In this document: positions 27,739 to 36,542 of the stretch, in pieces
Layout: each line of letters opens with the position of its first letter
Numbering within the stretch: the first letter of the stretch is position 1
Origin: Allocatelliglobosispora scoriae
Lineage (GTDB): Bacteria; Actinomycetota; Actinomycetes; Mycobacteriales; Micromonosporaceae
Reading direction: 5' to 3'
Assembly (NCBI RefSeq): GCF_014204945.1
Contig: NZ_JACHMN010000003.1
Span: forward strand, 1,860,001 to 1,924,000
DNA length: 64,000 nucleotides
Notes under the pieces: generated by a model
The model's database searches: none
What the model was told of the DNA's origin: nothing
The model's input: only the letters and a program-made list of their open reading frames with translations
Made by a program: the position numbers and the translations under genes

Positions 27739-29802
27739 TCAGGGGGTGCAGGCCCGGTTGAGCAGGCGGGTGTGCAGGTGCCAGCCGGTGCTGCGGGCGT
27801 GCTGGATCAGGGCGAGCAGCACTCGGCGTTCCCCGGCGAACCAGTCGAGCGCGTGCCGCTTGTCGGTGAAGGTGGCGATGACCGTGCCGGGCGACGCCAC
27901 CGGCAGTGAGACGACGTCGCGGTCCGGGTTGATCAGCCGGTCGGCGGCGTGCGCGGTGTGCAGGTAGTGGTCGAGCAGCCGGTGGGTCGCGGCGTCGCGC
28001 TGCTGCCGGTCCTCGACGAGGTTCACCTGCTCCGAGGCGAACAACCGCATCAGGTCGTGCAGCCCGTAGCGCTGCGGCCGGAACTCGTCGATGAGGTGCG
28101 ACCGGGCCAGCTCGGCGAGGAGCGTGGCGGCGCGGCGCGGGGGCCGGCCGGCGAGGCTCGCCGCGGCGGCGAGCGAGATCTCCGGGCCCGGGTGCAGGCC
28201 CAGCAGCCGGAACAGGCGGGCAGCGGCGATGCTGACACCGCTGAACGACCAGGAGAAGGCGCCGCTGATGTCGATGCCGGGGTCGCCCGCGCCGAAGGCG
28301 TCGAGGGACAGCGAGGCGCGCATCTCCGCCGCGACGGCGGCGAGCGAGAGCTTGGGCCGGGCGGCTGCCCGGGCCGCCGCGATCACCAGGGCCAGCGGCA
28401 GGTTGCCGCAGCGGGCGATGATCTCGGCGGCGGCGTCGGGTTCGCGGGCCACCCGGTCGACACCGAGCCGGGCCGCGAACAGTTCGCTCGTCTCGGCCGT
28501 GGAGAGCAGGCCGAGGGTGAGGGTGCTGACGCCCTCGGTGGCGTGCAGCGCGGTGAGCTGCTGGCGGCTGGTGATGATGACCAGGCAGTCCGCCGTCCCC
28601 GGCAGCAGCGGCCGGACCTGGTCGGCGTCGCGCGCGTTGTCCAGCAGCATCAGCATGCGCTTGCCCGCGAGGCTGCTGCGCAGCAGGGCGGACTGCGACT
28701 CCATGTCGTCCGGAATCCGCTGCGGCGCCACGTTGAGCGCCTCCAGGAAGGCCTGCGCGGCGGCGGACGGCTCCACCGGTACCCCGCCGGGATCGGATCC
28801 GCGCAGGTTGACATAGAGCTGGCCGTCCGGGTACCGGTCGGCGATGCGGTGTCCGAACTGGATGGCGAGGCAGGTCTTGCCGATCCCGGCCGCGCCGTCG
28901 ATCGCCGAGATCACGGTCCGGCCCTGCTCCGACTCGTGCGACAGCCGGGCCAGCCACCGCAGCTCCGCGTCCCGGCCGACGAACGGCCACGCCGCCGTGG
29001 GCAGCTGCCGGGGCACGATGAATTCCTCCGGCGGCGACTCCGGTTCTGTCCGCTCCACCGGATCCAGCTCCCCGCGCAGGATCGCGCCGTGCAGGTCCCG
29101 CAGCTCGACGCAGGGTTCGATGCCCAGCTCCTCGTCGAGCAGTCCCCGCACCGACTGGTAGGCGGCGAGCGCCTCGGCCTGTCGGCCGCAGCGGTACAGG
29201 GCCAGCATCCACAGCCGCCACAGTCCCTCGCGCAGCGGGTGCTCCCGGGTCAGCGCCTGCAGTTCGGCCACGAGCTCGGAGTGCCGTCCGCAGGCGAGGT
29301 CGGCCTCGATGCGCGCCTCCATCGCCGCGATGCGCAGCTCGTTGAGGTGGTCGGCGGCGGCCCGGACCGCCTCGGTCGGGGGTGCGTCGGCGAACGCCGT
29401 CCCGCGCCACAGCCCGAGTGCGGAGGTGAGCAGCCGCGCCGCCTGCTCCGGGTCATCGGCCCGCAGCGCCTGCATGCCCTCGGCCGCCTGCGACACGAAG
29501 AGGGCGGCGTCCACGTCCTCGTCGTCGACGGCGAGGCGGTAGCCGGGCGAGTGGGTGACCAGGATCCGGCCGTCGGCGTCGCCGAGCAGTCGGCGCAGCC
29601 TGCTGACATAGCCGTAGACCTGGTTGGCGACCGTGCGCGGCGGCGAGTCGCCCCACATCTCCGCCGCCAGCTGGTCCAGCGAGACCACGCGCCCGGGGTC
29701 GACCAGCAGGGCCGCCAGCAGTGAGCGCCATTTGGCGGCGGGTACGGCGTGCCACTGCGTGCCGTCGAACGCCTCCAGCGTGCCCAGAACCCGGAATCGC
29801 AT
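27739..29802 (-). CDS. SARP/AfsR-type regulator (winged helix-BTAD-NB-ARC)
   Basis: A 687-residue transcription factor. Residues 1-90 are an OmpR-like winged helix (FRVLGTLEAFDG, then QVYGYVSRLRRLLGD). Residues 95-240 are the bacterial transcriptional activation domain (ALGLWRGTAFADAP, LWMLALYRCGRQAEAL). From about 265 there is an NB-ARC ATPase with P-loop AAGIGKTCLAI and the Walker B segment MLMLLDNARDA. No long TPR tail is present. The family activates secondary-metabolite or secreted-enzyme genes through direct-repeat heptamers. The start at 29802 begins the conserved domain directly. It is divergent from the crystallin-like gene. Confidence 0.92.
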   Translation of the reverse strand: MRFRVLGTLEAFDGTQWHAVPAAKWRSLLAALLVDPGRVVSLDQLAAEMWGDSPPRTVANQVYGYVSRLRRLLGDADGRILVTHSPGYRLAVDDEDVDAALFVSQAAEGMQALRADDPEQAARLLTSALGLWRGTAFADAPPTEAVRAAADHLNELRIAAMEARIEADLACGRHSELVAELQALTREHPLREGLWRLWMLALYRCGRQAEALAAYQSVRGLLDEELGIEPCVELRDLHGAILRGELDPVERTEPESPPEEFIVPRQLPTAAWPFVGRDAELRWLARLSHESEQGRTVISAIDGAAGIGKTCLAIQFGHRIADRYPDGQLYVNLRGSDPGGVPVEPSAAAQAFLEALNVAPQRIPDDMESQSALLRSSLAGKRMLMLLDNARDADQVRPLLPGTADCLVIITSRQQLTALHATEGVSTLTLGLLSTAETSELFAARLGVDRVAREPDAAAEIIARCGNLPLALVIAAARAAARPKLSLAAVAAEMRASLSLDAFGAGDPGIDISGAFSWSFSGVSIAAARLFRLLGLHPGPEISLAAAASLAGRPPRRAATLLAELARSHLIDEFRPQRYGLHDLMRLFASEQVNLVEDRQQRDAATHRLLDHYLHTAHAADRLINPDRDVVSLPVASPGTVIATFTDKRHALDWFAGERRVLLALIQHARSTGWHLHTRLLNRACTP

Positions 29803-29898
29803 GGCTACACATTGCCCACACATCGACAACATTCGCTAGTTCTATCGTCGGAAATAGTCCCGTACCAGCTACTACCACCACCATGGAGGTGTATCCGA

Positions 29899-30261
29899 AT
29901 GACCCGTACGAAGAAGATCATGGCGGCACTGGGAGCAGCCGTTCTGCCGGTGCTCTTCATCGGCGCCGTCGGGAGCCCGGCGGCCGCCGACTGCCCCGGG
30001 GACACGTTCTGCCTGTACGAGACCGCCGGCTACGCCGGTGGCCAGTACACCTACCACCCGACCACGAGCTGCACCAACCTGGGCAGCGGCATCGCCGACG
30101 ACGCGAACGCCATGCGGAACTACCGCGGCTACTACGTCAAGCTGTGGGACTTCCCGGGCTGCTCGGGCTCGCTCACCTACACCGCCAACCCCAACTCCTA
30201 CGACTCGGACTTCGGGAACAACGGCTTCTCCAACAAGGCCAGCTCCCTGAAGCGGGTCTAG
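29899..30261 (+). CDS. secreted beta/gamma-crystallin-like (I36 inhibitor-type) protein
   Basis: A 120-residue exported protein. The signal peptide is residues 1-30 (ALGAAVLPVLFIGAVGS to AAA). The mature part reads FCLYETAGYAGGQYTYH and later FGNNGFSNKASSL, the pattern of peptidase inhibitor family I36 and other actinobacterial crystallin-fold proteins, with four cysteines (ADCPGDTFC, TSC, GCSG). Likely roles are protease inhibition or a structural extracellular protein. The ATG at 29899 has GGAGG. It is divergent from the SARP regulator and ends at a hairpin. Confidence 0.88.
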   Translation: MTRTKKIMAALGAAVLPVLFIGAVGSPAAADCPGDTFCLYETAGYAGGQYTYHPTTSCTNLGSGIADDANAMRNYRGYYVKLWDFPGCSGSLTYTANPNSYDSDFGNNGFSNKASSLKRV

Positions 30262-30270
30262 TTCCCCGAC

Positions 30271-30309
30271 AAGGTGCTGGGACCCGGGGCATCGGTGTCC
30301 CAGCACCTT
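30271..30309 (+). terminator. hairpin terminator after crystallin-like gene
   Basis: Perfect 13-bp arms (30271-30283, 30297-30309) with a 13-nt loop, 10 bp after the stop codon. Confidence 0.7.
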
Positions 30310-30341
30310 TCCCACCTTCGGCACTAGAGCAAGGATTCGTG

Positions 30342-31190
30342 ATGCTGCGACCGATCAGCCTTCTCGCCGCCGTCCTCCTCCTCGCCGGCTGCGCTGCTCC
30401 CGTACCCCCGCGCTCTCCTGACCTGGCTCTGGACTTCGCGCCCACCGCGGCGGTCGAGGCGCTGCGCCTGCCCTTCGACGCCTACTCCTACTCGCTGTCC
30501 GAGCTCTACACCATCTCCAACGCCGAGGACGTGCTGACGGGGGAGTGCATGCGGGCCAAGGGACTGGCCTGGGAGGTCGTCGACCGGCCCACGGACCTGC
30601 CGGACCTGCGCAACCGCCGCCGCTACGGCGTGGTCGAGATGCGGATCGCCGAGCGGGTGGGCTACCACGTCCCGGCCGGGCTGCTCACTCCGGTGGCGGT
30701 CGAGCAGAGCTACGACCAGCGCGAGAGCAGCCTGAGCGAGGCTCAGAAGGCGGCGGCCTTCGGCGCCGGCGGCTGCGGGCCGCAGGCGTCGCAGCGGCTG
30801 CGGCCGGACGAGGATGCCGGCCAGGGCCTGCTGCAACGGCTGGACCGCGGCTCGCTCGACGATTCCCAGCGCGATCCCCGGGTCGCGGCGGCGCTGCGCT
30901 CGTGGCGGGACTGCGTCCGCCGGCTGGGCTTCGACTACCCGGACCCGTTCGCCGCGATCTCCGATGCGCGATGGTGGGCGGACGACGCCGCGGGCCCGTC
31001 CCGGCAGGAGGTGGCGGTCGCCGTCGCCGATGTCCGGTGCAAAGAGCAGACGAGCTTGATCGAGGCCTGGTACGCCGCCGAGCTGCGCATCCAGCAGGAA
31101 CTGGTCGAGCGGAATGCCGTCGAACTCCGGAAGGTCGGTGCCGCGATGCAGAAGGAGCTCGCCGCGGCCCACGCGATCCTGGGGCGGTAG
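30342..31190 (+). CDS. hypothetical lipoprotein
   Basis: A 282-residue lipoprotein with the lipobox LLAGC at residues 14-18. The mature part is helical and charged, with pairs of cysteines (GECMRAKG, GGCGPQ, RDCVRRLG, RCKEQT), a pattern shared by many actinomycete lipoproteins of unknown function. The central CVRRLGFDYPDP motif resembles a family in which this Cys pairs with the ECM cysteine. The ATG at 30342 follows GCAAGGATT. No function can be assigned. Confidence 0.82.
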   Translation: MLRPISLLAAVLLLAGCAAPVPPRSPDLALDFAPTAAVEALRLPFDAYSYSLSELYTISNAEDVLTGECMRAKGLAWEVVDRPTDLPDLRNRRRYGVVEMRIAERVGYHVPAGLLTPVAVEQSYDQRESSLSEAQKAAAFGAGGCGPQASQRLRPDEDAGQGLLQRLDRGSLDDSQRDPRVAAALRSWRDCVRRLGFDYPDPFAAISDARWWADDAAGPSRQEVAVAVADVRCKEQTSLIEAWYAAELRIQQELVERNAVELRKVGAAMQKELAAAHAILGR

Positions 31191-31359
31191 ACGTTCTCCT
31201 GCGGGCGTCGATTGTCCGACATCGACCACAAGCGCAGTTGGTGCCTTCCGCCGGTTCGCGATGCACCCATTGACACGCCAATCCGCCGCGGTCATGATCG
31301 GCAGCCAACCGATGATCCATTCGACGTCGGTCAACGTCCCATTCGCGTAAAGGACCCGC

Positions 31360-32205
31360 ATGCGACGTACCGCAGCCTTGCTGGCAGCCCTGGCCCTCGC
31401 CCTCGGCGCCTCGCTCATCGCCACGACGCCCGCCTACGCCGCACCGGCCCGGGCGAACGGCCAGAGCAACCCGGTGATCTTCATCCACGGCTACAGCAGC
31501 ACGAACTGCAGCACCTACTGGTCGAAGGCCTCGTCCCTGTTCAGCAGCACCGGCTGGACGGGTGCACGGGTCACCTACGGCTACTACACCGACGACTCCA
31601 GCTGCTCCCACGAGTACGCCGGCAGCCTGAACTCGTCGATCAAGACGATCGGCAAGGACCTGGCGAACTGGATCTACACCACGTATTCGAAGAACGGCGT
31701 CAAGGTCGACGTGGTCGCCCACTCCATGGGCGGGCTCATCATCCGGTCCGCGCTCACCGAGGTGGCGAAGAAGACCGCGGGCTGGCCCGCCTACCTCTAC
31801 GTCGAGGACGTCGTGACGCTGGGCACCCCGCATGACGGTGCGATCGTCGCCGGTGGCCTGTGCATCTTCGTGAACAACACGCAGTGCTCGGAGATGTCGG
31901 CGGGCAGCACGTTCCTGCAGGGGCTGACGGCGCGTCCGGAGTCGGCGATGCAGACGGACTGGACGAACATCGGCTCCTACGCCGACGAGATCGTGACCGC
32001 GGCGTCGGCCACCTACATGAACGGCCAGCACAAGATCCAGTACCAGCTGGCGGCCGGTCTGCAGCACGCCGAGCTGATCACGGCGAGCACGGGTACCTAC
32101 AGTTCCCGGTTCTCGCACAACGGTGCTGCGTGGAGCGCGTACGCCGCCCGCGTCAACCCGGTCCAGTGGGCCAGGAACGCCGTGTACTACAGCTCCTCCA
32201 CGTAG
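31360..32205 (+). CDS. secreted lipase/esterase (alpha/beta hydrolase)
   Basis: A 281-residue exported lipase. The signal peptide is residues 1-28 (ALALALGASLIATTPAYAA). The oxyanion segment is PVIFIHGYSSTNCSTYW, the nucleophile elbow VAHSMGGL, and the acid and histidine probably lie near SYADEIVTAAS and LQHAELI. Paired cysteines suit an extracellular enzyme. The ATG at 31360 has AAAGGA. A weak promoter, TTGACA at 31270 with TCATGA 16 bp further, is visible. The 3' end abuts a long inverted repeat. Confidence 0.9.
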   Translation: MRRTAALLAALALALGASLIATTPAYAAPARANGQSNPVIFIHGYSSTNCSTYWSKASSLFSSTGWTGARVTYGYYTDDSSCSHEYAGSLNSSIKTIGKDLANWIYTTYSKNGVKVDVVAHSMGGLIIRSALTEVAKKTAGWPAYLYVEDVVTLGTPHDGAIVAGGLCIFVNNTQCSEMSAGSTFLQGLTARPESAMQTDWTNIGSYADEIVTAASATYMNGQHKIQYQLAAGLQHAELITASTGTYSSRFSHNGAAWSAYAARVNPVQWARNAVYYSSST

Positions 32206-32214
32206 GCCTGCACC

Positions 32215-32295
32215 CCTTGATCGTGCTGTTTCCCGGAAACAGTCCCCTCGCAGACCGGGTGAGGGGACTGTTTCCGGGAAACAGCACGATCAAGG
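32215..32295. repeat. inverted repeat with perfect 35-bp arms
   Basis: Arms 32215-32249 and 32261-32295 are exact reverse complements around an 11-nt loop. Each arm itself contains the palindrome GTTTCCCGGAAAC. The element lies between the convergent lipase and pectate lyase genes and may terminate both, but it is far longer than a normal terminator. Confidence 0.9.
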
Positions 32296-32389
32296 CCGGG
32301 TGGGACCCCGTCGGTGTGCATTCACCACGGGAGCTCCGAGTAGGTCGAGGACCTGGGCAGGCCGGGGGGCCGGCCCGCCCAGGATTGCG

Positions 32390-33826
32390 CTACACCGTGA
32401 TGCGGCCCGCGCCCGCTCCCGCGGTCACGCTCGCCTTGACGCCACTCGCGCTGTCCAGGGTGTACGAGTACGGGATGCTCGCCACGCTGCCGCCGGTGCC
32501 GCCGGCGCTGGAGCCGACGAAGTAGTTGTTGCGTGCCACCAGCCCGCCGACCGGTGAGGAGCCCTCGCCGCGGTGATAGGTGTCGTCGACGTTCTCGAAG
32601 TAGTTGCCTTCGACCAGGACGCCGGCCCCGCAGGTGGAGGCCACGCCGTACCCGCCGTTGCCGTTGTAGTAGTTGTTGTAGACGTGCACGGGGTTGCCGA
32701 AGCGCACCCGGGGGTGGCGCTGGTTGGACCCGTCGAACCAGTTGTGGTGGTAGGTCACCCGCAGGTGGCCGGCGTCCTCGCCGGCATTGTCGTCGCTGTG
32801 TCCGAGCAGCATGGACTTGTCGTGGTTGAAGACCCGGTTCCAGGAGATGGTGACGTAGTCGGAGGCGCGCTTGACGTCGACCGCACCGTCGTACCCGTTG
32901 GAGAAGCTGTTGTGGTCGATCCAGACCCGGGTGGAGTATTGGACGTTGATCCCGTCGTCGTCCCAGTCGCGGAAGGCGATGTTGCGGATGATGACGTTGC
33001 TGGCGTTGGAGACGTTCAGACCGCAGCCGGCGATGGTGGCACCGGAGTTGCCGAGGATCGTCTTGTTGGACCCGACGGTGATCATGCCGGAGCAGGAGAT
33101 CGTGCCGGAGATCCGGACGACGCGGGCGGTGGTGCCGGAGACGGCGCTGGCCAGGGCCGAGGAGCTGGTGACCGTGGTGGCCGAGGCGCTGCCGCCGCCG
33201 GTGGTGCCGCCGCCCTGGGTGGCCCAGCCGACGAGGCCGGTCTGCGACCCGCCGCCGCCTCCGCCGCCGGAGCCGGTGTTGATGAGCTGCCAGTTCTGGT
33301 TCCAGCCGCCGAGGTCGGCGAACTGGCTGATGATGCCGCCGTCGGTGGTGGACCACTCCCACAGGTCGAGGGCCTTGCCGCTGTGGCGGTTGAGGAACTT
33401 GACGTAGCCGCTGTCGGTGTCGCGCACCGCGAAGTGCTGGCGGGTGCTGCCGTTGTCCGGGTTCTGGACGAGCCCGGTGCCGTCGTTGGCGTTGGGCAGT
33501 TCGAGGAACTTGCCGCTGTGGCGCGACTTCAGCTTGTAGTAGCCGCTGCCCGCGCCGACGAACTGCCACTGCTGCTGGTAGCCGTCGTTGCGGGCCCACT
33601 GGACGATGGGCGCTGCGTCGGCGGTGCTGAAGTTGTAGAGGTCGATCGCCTTGCCGCTGTGCCGCGACACGATGGTGTACCAGGCGTTGGTGTCGATGGT
33701 GACGGCGTGGGCGGGTGCCGCGACGGCCGCGCCGACCGCGGCCAGGACGAGGCTGAACAGGGCGGTGACGGCGGTACGCCGACGCCATAAGTGCGTGGTC
33801 GACGTCCGTGGAGTGAGGTGAGACAT
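32390..33826 (-). CDS. secreted pectate lyase (PL1) with N-terminal ricin lectin domain
   Basis: A 478-residue exported polysaccharide lyase. The signal peptide covers about 1-42. A ricin beta-trefoil (about 45-180) has three QxW-type repeats (YQQQWQFVG, RQHFAVRD, WNQNWQLIN). A Gly/Ser linker leads to the right-handed beta-helix lyase (about 200-478) with DDDGINVQYSTRVWIDHNSF, the calcium-site region YDGAVDVKRASDYVTISWNR and the catalytic/substrate motif HPRVRFGNPVHVYNNYY. It cleaves polygalacturonate by beta-elimination. The ATG at 33826 has GGAGG. A promoter and a LacI-type operator lie upstream, shared in design with the pectate lyase at 45637. Confidence 0.92.
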   Translation of the reverse strand: MSHLTPRTSTTHLWRRRTAVTALFSLVLAAVGAAVAAPAHAVTIDTNAWYTIVSRHSGKAIDLYNFSTADAAPIVQWARNDGYQQQWQFVGAGSGYYKLKSRHSGKFLELPNANDGTGLVQNPDNGSTRQHFAVRDTDSGYVKFLNRHSGKALDLWEWSTTDGGIISQFADLGGWNQNWQLINTGSGGGGGGGSQTGLVGWATQGGGTTGGGSASATTVTSSSALASAVSGTTARVVRISGTISCSGMITVGSNKTILGNSGATIAGCGLNVSNASNVIIRNIAFRDWDDDGINVQYSTRVWIDHNSFSNGYDGAVDVKRASDYVTISWNRVFNHDKSMLLGHSDDNAGEDAGHLRVTYHHNWFDGSNQRHPRVRFGNPVHVYNNYYNGNGGYGVASTCGAGVLVEGNYFENVDDTYHRGEGSSPVGGLVARNNYFVGSSAGGTGGSVASIPYSYTLDSASGVKASVTAGAGAGRITV

Positions 33827-33896
33827 CGGATGGGACCTCCGAGGTATGGACCGCGAGCGGCATTGGCGTGCCGCCCGCGGTAGGTTGGGGAGCGGG

Positions 33897-33912
33897 TGGA
33901 AAGCGCTTTCCA
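33897..33912. promoter_or_regulatory. LacI-type operator TGGAAAGCGCTTTCCA
   Basis: A perfect 16-bp palindrome just downstream of the pectate lyase promoter (reverse strand), 71 bp from its ATG. Its 14-bp core GGAAAGCGCTTTCC is identical to the operator in front of the second pectate lyase at 45491. Confidence 0.75.
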
Positions 33913-33919
33913 ATCCGGA

Positions 33920-33948
33920 AGGCTAGCCAGGGCGCATATGGCTGTCAA
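33920..33948 (-). promoter_or_regulatory. promoter of the pectate lyase gene
   Basis: On the reverse strand TTGACA (complement of 33943-33948), a 17-bp spacer and TAGCCT (complement of 33920-33925). The predicted start point is just before the operator. Confidence 0.65.
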
Positions 33949-33962
33949 TGCGATGGGCATGC

Positions 33963-33982
33963 CAATGGGAGCGCTCACATTG
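33963..33982. promoter_or_regulatory. second LacI-type site TGGGAGCGCTCACA
   Basis: An imperfect 20-bp inverted repeat CAATG..AGCGCT..CATTG whose core differs by one base from TGGGAGCGCTCCCA, the cellobiose repressor (CebR) site of streptomycetes. It lies 15 bp upstream of the pectate lyase -35. The rest of 33983-34197 shows no credible gene. Confidence 0.5.
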
Positions 33983-34197
33983 ATCTTCATGGTCTGCTCG
34001 CCCGCAGTGGAGTCACGGAGGCGGGTGCCGTCGGTGGCGCGCACGGCGGGAGATGCGCGCGGCTCGACCCGGCCGACTACGTCCATTCCGCCAATGGAAT
34101 GCCGATCGCCTGCCGTGCCGCCGACGAGTCGGATCATCGGATTCCGGAGCTCCGGCGGAAAATCCTGTCATCAGTAGAAATACAGGTTGCGTATCGG

Positions 34198-34335
34198 CTA
34201 TTGACCGATGTGCCACTCGCCGGACGTGACGGCGCACACCGCGAGTTCTTCCTGCGTGTTCTCCACGCTTGCGCAGCCCTCGCCGCCGGTTCGGCATCGA
34301 TCGTGGTGAGCTGAAATATCGATCTGTCCGCTCAT
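34198..34335 (-). CDS. possible small peptide gene, 45 residues
   Basis: An ATG at 34335 with an AAGAAGGGG ribosome site opens a 45-residue frame: SGQIDISAHHDRC, then GEGCASVENTQEEL, a third Cys in AVCAV, and the end GEWHIGQ. The region is less GC-rich than its surroundings. It is divergent from the terpenoid operon. The three cysteines and the short acidic run suggest a possible secreted or modified peptide, but there is no modification enzyme nearby and no relative that I recognise. It could be chance. Confidence 0.35.
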   Translation of the reverse strand: MSGQIDISAHHDRCRTGGEGCASVENTQEELAVCAVTSGEWHIGQ

Positions 34336-34441
34336 CTTCGACCCCTTCTTGAGGTCGCGCCGATAGCGTGAATTCAGGCCGTGGCGGCGACCGCCCATGG
34401 CTTTACAGAGGAAATGCAGCCCCGAATATCGCCGTGAGTCC

Positions 34442-34456
34442 GGCGAATTATTCGCC
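34442..34456. promoter_or_regulatory. palindrome GGCGAATTATTCGCC before the terpenoid operon
   Basis: Perfect 7-bp arms around one T, 46 bp upstream of the first gene of the operon. It is a plausible operator; there is no dedicated regulator gene next to it. Confidence 0.5.
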
Positions 34457-34502
34457 TCATGGGGAAACGGAACCAGTCATTCCATAAGGCGAAGGTAGTC
34501 AC

Positions 34503-35579
34503 ATGAACACATTTACGGAAACGCGTGCCGCCCTGGAGCCCCACGAGCTCCGGTGGCGAGTGGACGAGACCCTGGCCGATTTCCTCTCGACCCAGGGTGC
34601 GCTCTGGCCGGAGGCGGCGCCACAGGCGGTGCTGGCGGAGCTGAGCCGGTTCGTCACGGCCGGCGGGAAGCGGCTGCGGCCGGCCTTCTGCTACTACGGC
34701 TACCTCGCCCTCGGCGGGGCCACCGAGGACGGGATCATCCCGGCCGCGGCGTCGCTGGAGCTGCTGCACGCCTTCGCGCTGATCCATGACGACATCATGG
34801 ACGCCAGCGACACCCGGCGCGGCCACCCGACGCTGCACCGCAGCCTCGCCGGGATGCATCGCCGGGAAGGCTGGCGGGGCGACAGCGACCTGTTCGGGAC
34901 GGGGACCGCGATCCTCTGCGGCGACCTGTGCTTCGCCTGGTCGGAGGAGCTCTTCTCCGGCTGCGGGCTGCCCGCCGCCGACGTCGCCGCGGCCCGCCGG
35001 ATCCTGATGTTGATGCGGACCGAGACGATCGGCGGGCAGTACCTGGACCTGCGGGAGCAGGCCGATCCGGGCACCGTCGAGACCGCGCTGCGCGTGGTGC
35101 GGTTCAAGACCGCCAAATACACCGTGGAGCGGCCCCTGCAGATCGGGCTGGCGCTGGCCGGCGGCGACACCGAGCTGAGCAAGGCCTTCGGCGAGCTCGG
35201 CGAGACGCTGGGGGTGGCGTTCCAGCTCCGCGACGACCTGCTGGGAGTCTTCGGCGACCCGGCCAGGACCGGCAAGTCGGACCTGGACGACCTGCGCGAG
35301 GGCAAGGCCACCGTGCTGATGGCCGCCGCCCGGGCCCGCGCCACCGCACTGCAGATCGACGAGCTCGACCGCCTGGTCGGCGACCCCGAGCTGGACGAGG
35401 CCGGGGCGCAGATCGTCCGGGAGATCATCACCGGCACGGGAGCGGTCGCGGTCACCGAGACCATGATCGCCGACCGGGCCGCGGAGGCCTACGACATCCT
35501 GCAGTCCGTCAAGATCGCCGACGAGGTCCGGCCCGTCCTCGAGTCGCTCATCGCCGGCTGCGTGCGGCGGGACTACTGA
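34503..35579 (+). CDS. polyprenyl diphosphate synthase (GGPP synthase-like)
   Basis: A 358-residue trans-prenyltransferase that chain-extends DMAPP with IPP. The first aspartate-rich motif is [15 protein letters not shown] (about residues 96-110), the second [13 protein letters not shown] (about 241-253), and the IPP-binding start is [13 protein letters not shown]. The residues before the first motif ([14 protein letters not shown]) are typical of type III or medium-chain (C20) enzymes, so geranylgeranyl diphosphate is the likely product. It is the first gene of a six-gene operon and is followed after 10 bp by ispH. Confidence 0.93.
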   Translation: MNTFTETRAALEPHELRWRVDETLADFLSTQGALWPEAAPQAVLAELSRFVTAGGKRLRPAFCYYGYLALGGATEDGIIPAAASLELLHAFALIHDDIMDASDTRRGHPTLHRSLAGMHRREGWRGDSDLFGTGTAILCGDLCFAWSEELFSGCGLPAADVAAARRILMLMRTETIGGQYLDLREQADPGTVETALRVVRFKTAKYTVERPLQIGLALAGGDTELSKAFGELGETLGVAFQLRDDLLGVFGDPARTGKSDLDDLREGKATVLMAAARARATALQIDELDRLVGDPELDEAGAQIVREIITGTGAVAVTETMIADRAAEAYDILQSVKIADEVRPVLESLIAGCVRRDY

Positions 35580-35589
35580 GGGAGTCGAG

Positions 35590-36528
35590 ATGGGACGGGT
35601 ACTGCTGGCCGCACCGCGCGGCTACTGCGCGGGCGTCGACCGGGCGATCGAGATCGTCGAAGCCGCGCTGGCACGTTACGGACCGCCGATCTACGTACGC
35701 CGGGAGATCGTCCACAACAGCTACGTCGTCGGGGACCTCGCGTCCCGGGGCGTGGTCTTCGTCAAGGAGCTCGACGAGATCCCGGCGGAGTCGCTGGTGA
35801 TCTTCTCCGCGCACGGGGTGGCGCCCTCGGTGCGGGCGGAGGCGGAGGAGCGGGGGCTGACCTTCGTCGACGCCACCTGCCCGCTGGTGAGCAAGGTGCA
35901 CGCCGAGGCGCGCCGGTTCGACCGGGACGGATACGACATCCTGCTGGTCGGGCACGCCGATCATGAGGAGGTCGTCGGTACGGTCGGCCAGGCGGCGGAC
36001 CGCATCCGGGTGGTCGACCCCGACGACGGCGAGTTCGACCTGGCCGGGGTGGACCCGGACCGGGTGGTGTGGCTGTCGCAGACCACCCTCGCCGTCCAGG
36101 ACGTGACCGGCACGGTGCAGCGGCTCAAGGAGCGGCTGCCGCAGCTGCGCAACCCGCCGAGCGACGACATCTGCTACGCCAGCCAGAACCGGCAGGACGT
36201 GGTCCGGCTCATCGCCGACCGCTGCCAGCTGGTCCTGGTGGTCGGGTCGCAGAACTCCTCGAACTCGATCCGGCTCGTCGAGGTGGCCCGGCAGGCGGGG
36301 GCGGACGCGGCGTACCTCATCGATCGGCCGCACGAGCTGCGGCCCGAGTGGCTCGACGGGGTGGAGACCGTCGGGGTCACCGCCGGTGCGTCCGCCCCCG
36401 AACTGCTGATCCAACAGTTGCTCGGCCTGCTCGCCGAGCACGGCTACGCCGATGTCGAACCGATCACCACCGTCGTGGAGACGGAACGTTTCGCACTGCC
36501 GGCCGGCTTGCGGACGACGAGTCCCTAG
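35590..36528 (+). CDS. ispH: 4-hydroxy-3-methylbut-2-enyl diphosphate reductase
   Basis: The last MEP-pathway enzyme, which reduces HMBPP to IPP and DMAPP with a [4Fe-4S] cluster. The three cluster cysteines are present: Cys13 in [11 protein letters not shown], Cys97 in [12 protein letters not shown] and Cys195 in [11 protein letters not shown]. The active-site motif [11 protein letters not shown] and the C-terminal [10 protein letters not shown] are intact. The length (312) is normal. A MEP gene inside this operon suggests dedicated precursor supply, as in other actinobacterial terpenoid clusters. Confidence 0.96.
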   Translation: MGRVLLAAPRGYCAGVDRAIEIVEAALARYGPPIYVRREIVHNSYVVGDLASRGVVFVKELDEIPAESLVIFSAHGVAPSVRAEAEERGLTFVDATCPLVSKVHAEARRFDRDGYDILLVGHADHEEVVGTVGQAADRIRVVDPDDGEFDLAGVDPDRVVWLSQTTLAVQDVTGTVQRLKERLPQLRNPPSDDICYASQNRQDVVRLIADRCQLVLVVGSQNSSNSIRLVEVARQAGADAAYLIDRPHELRPEWLDGVETVGVTAGASAPELLIQQLLGLLAEHGYADVEPITTVVETERFALPAGLRTTSP

Positions 36529-36542
36529 AAGGAGCTTCCATC

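Noticed and set aside
33868-34314. Rightward 148-codon frame between the pectate lyase and the terpenoid operon
   Set aside because: It would begin inside the pectate lyase operator and promoter, and its text matches nothing.
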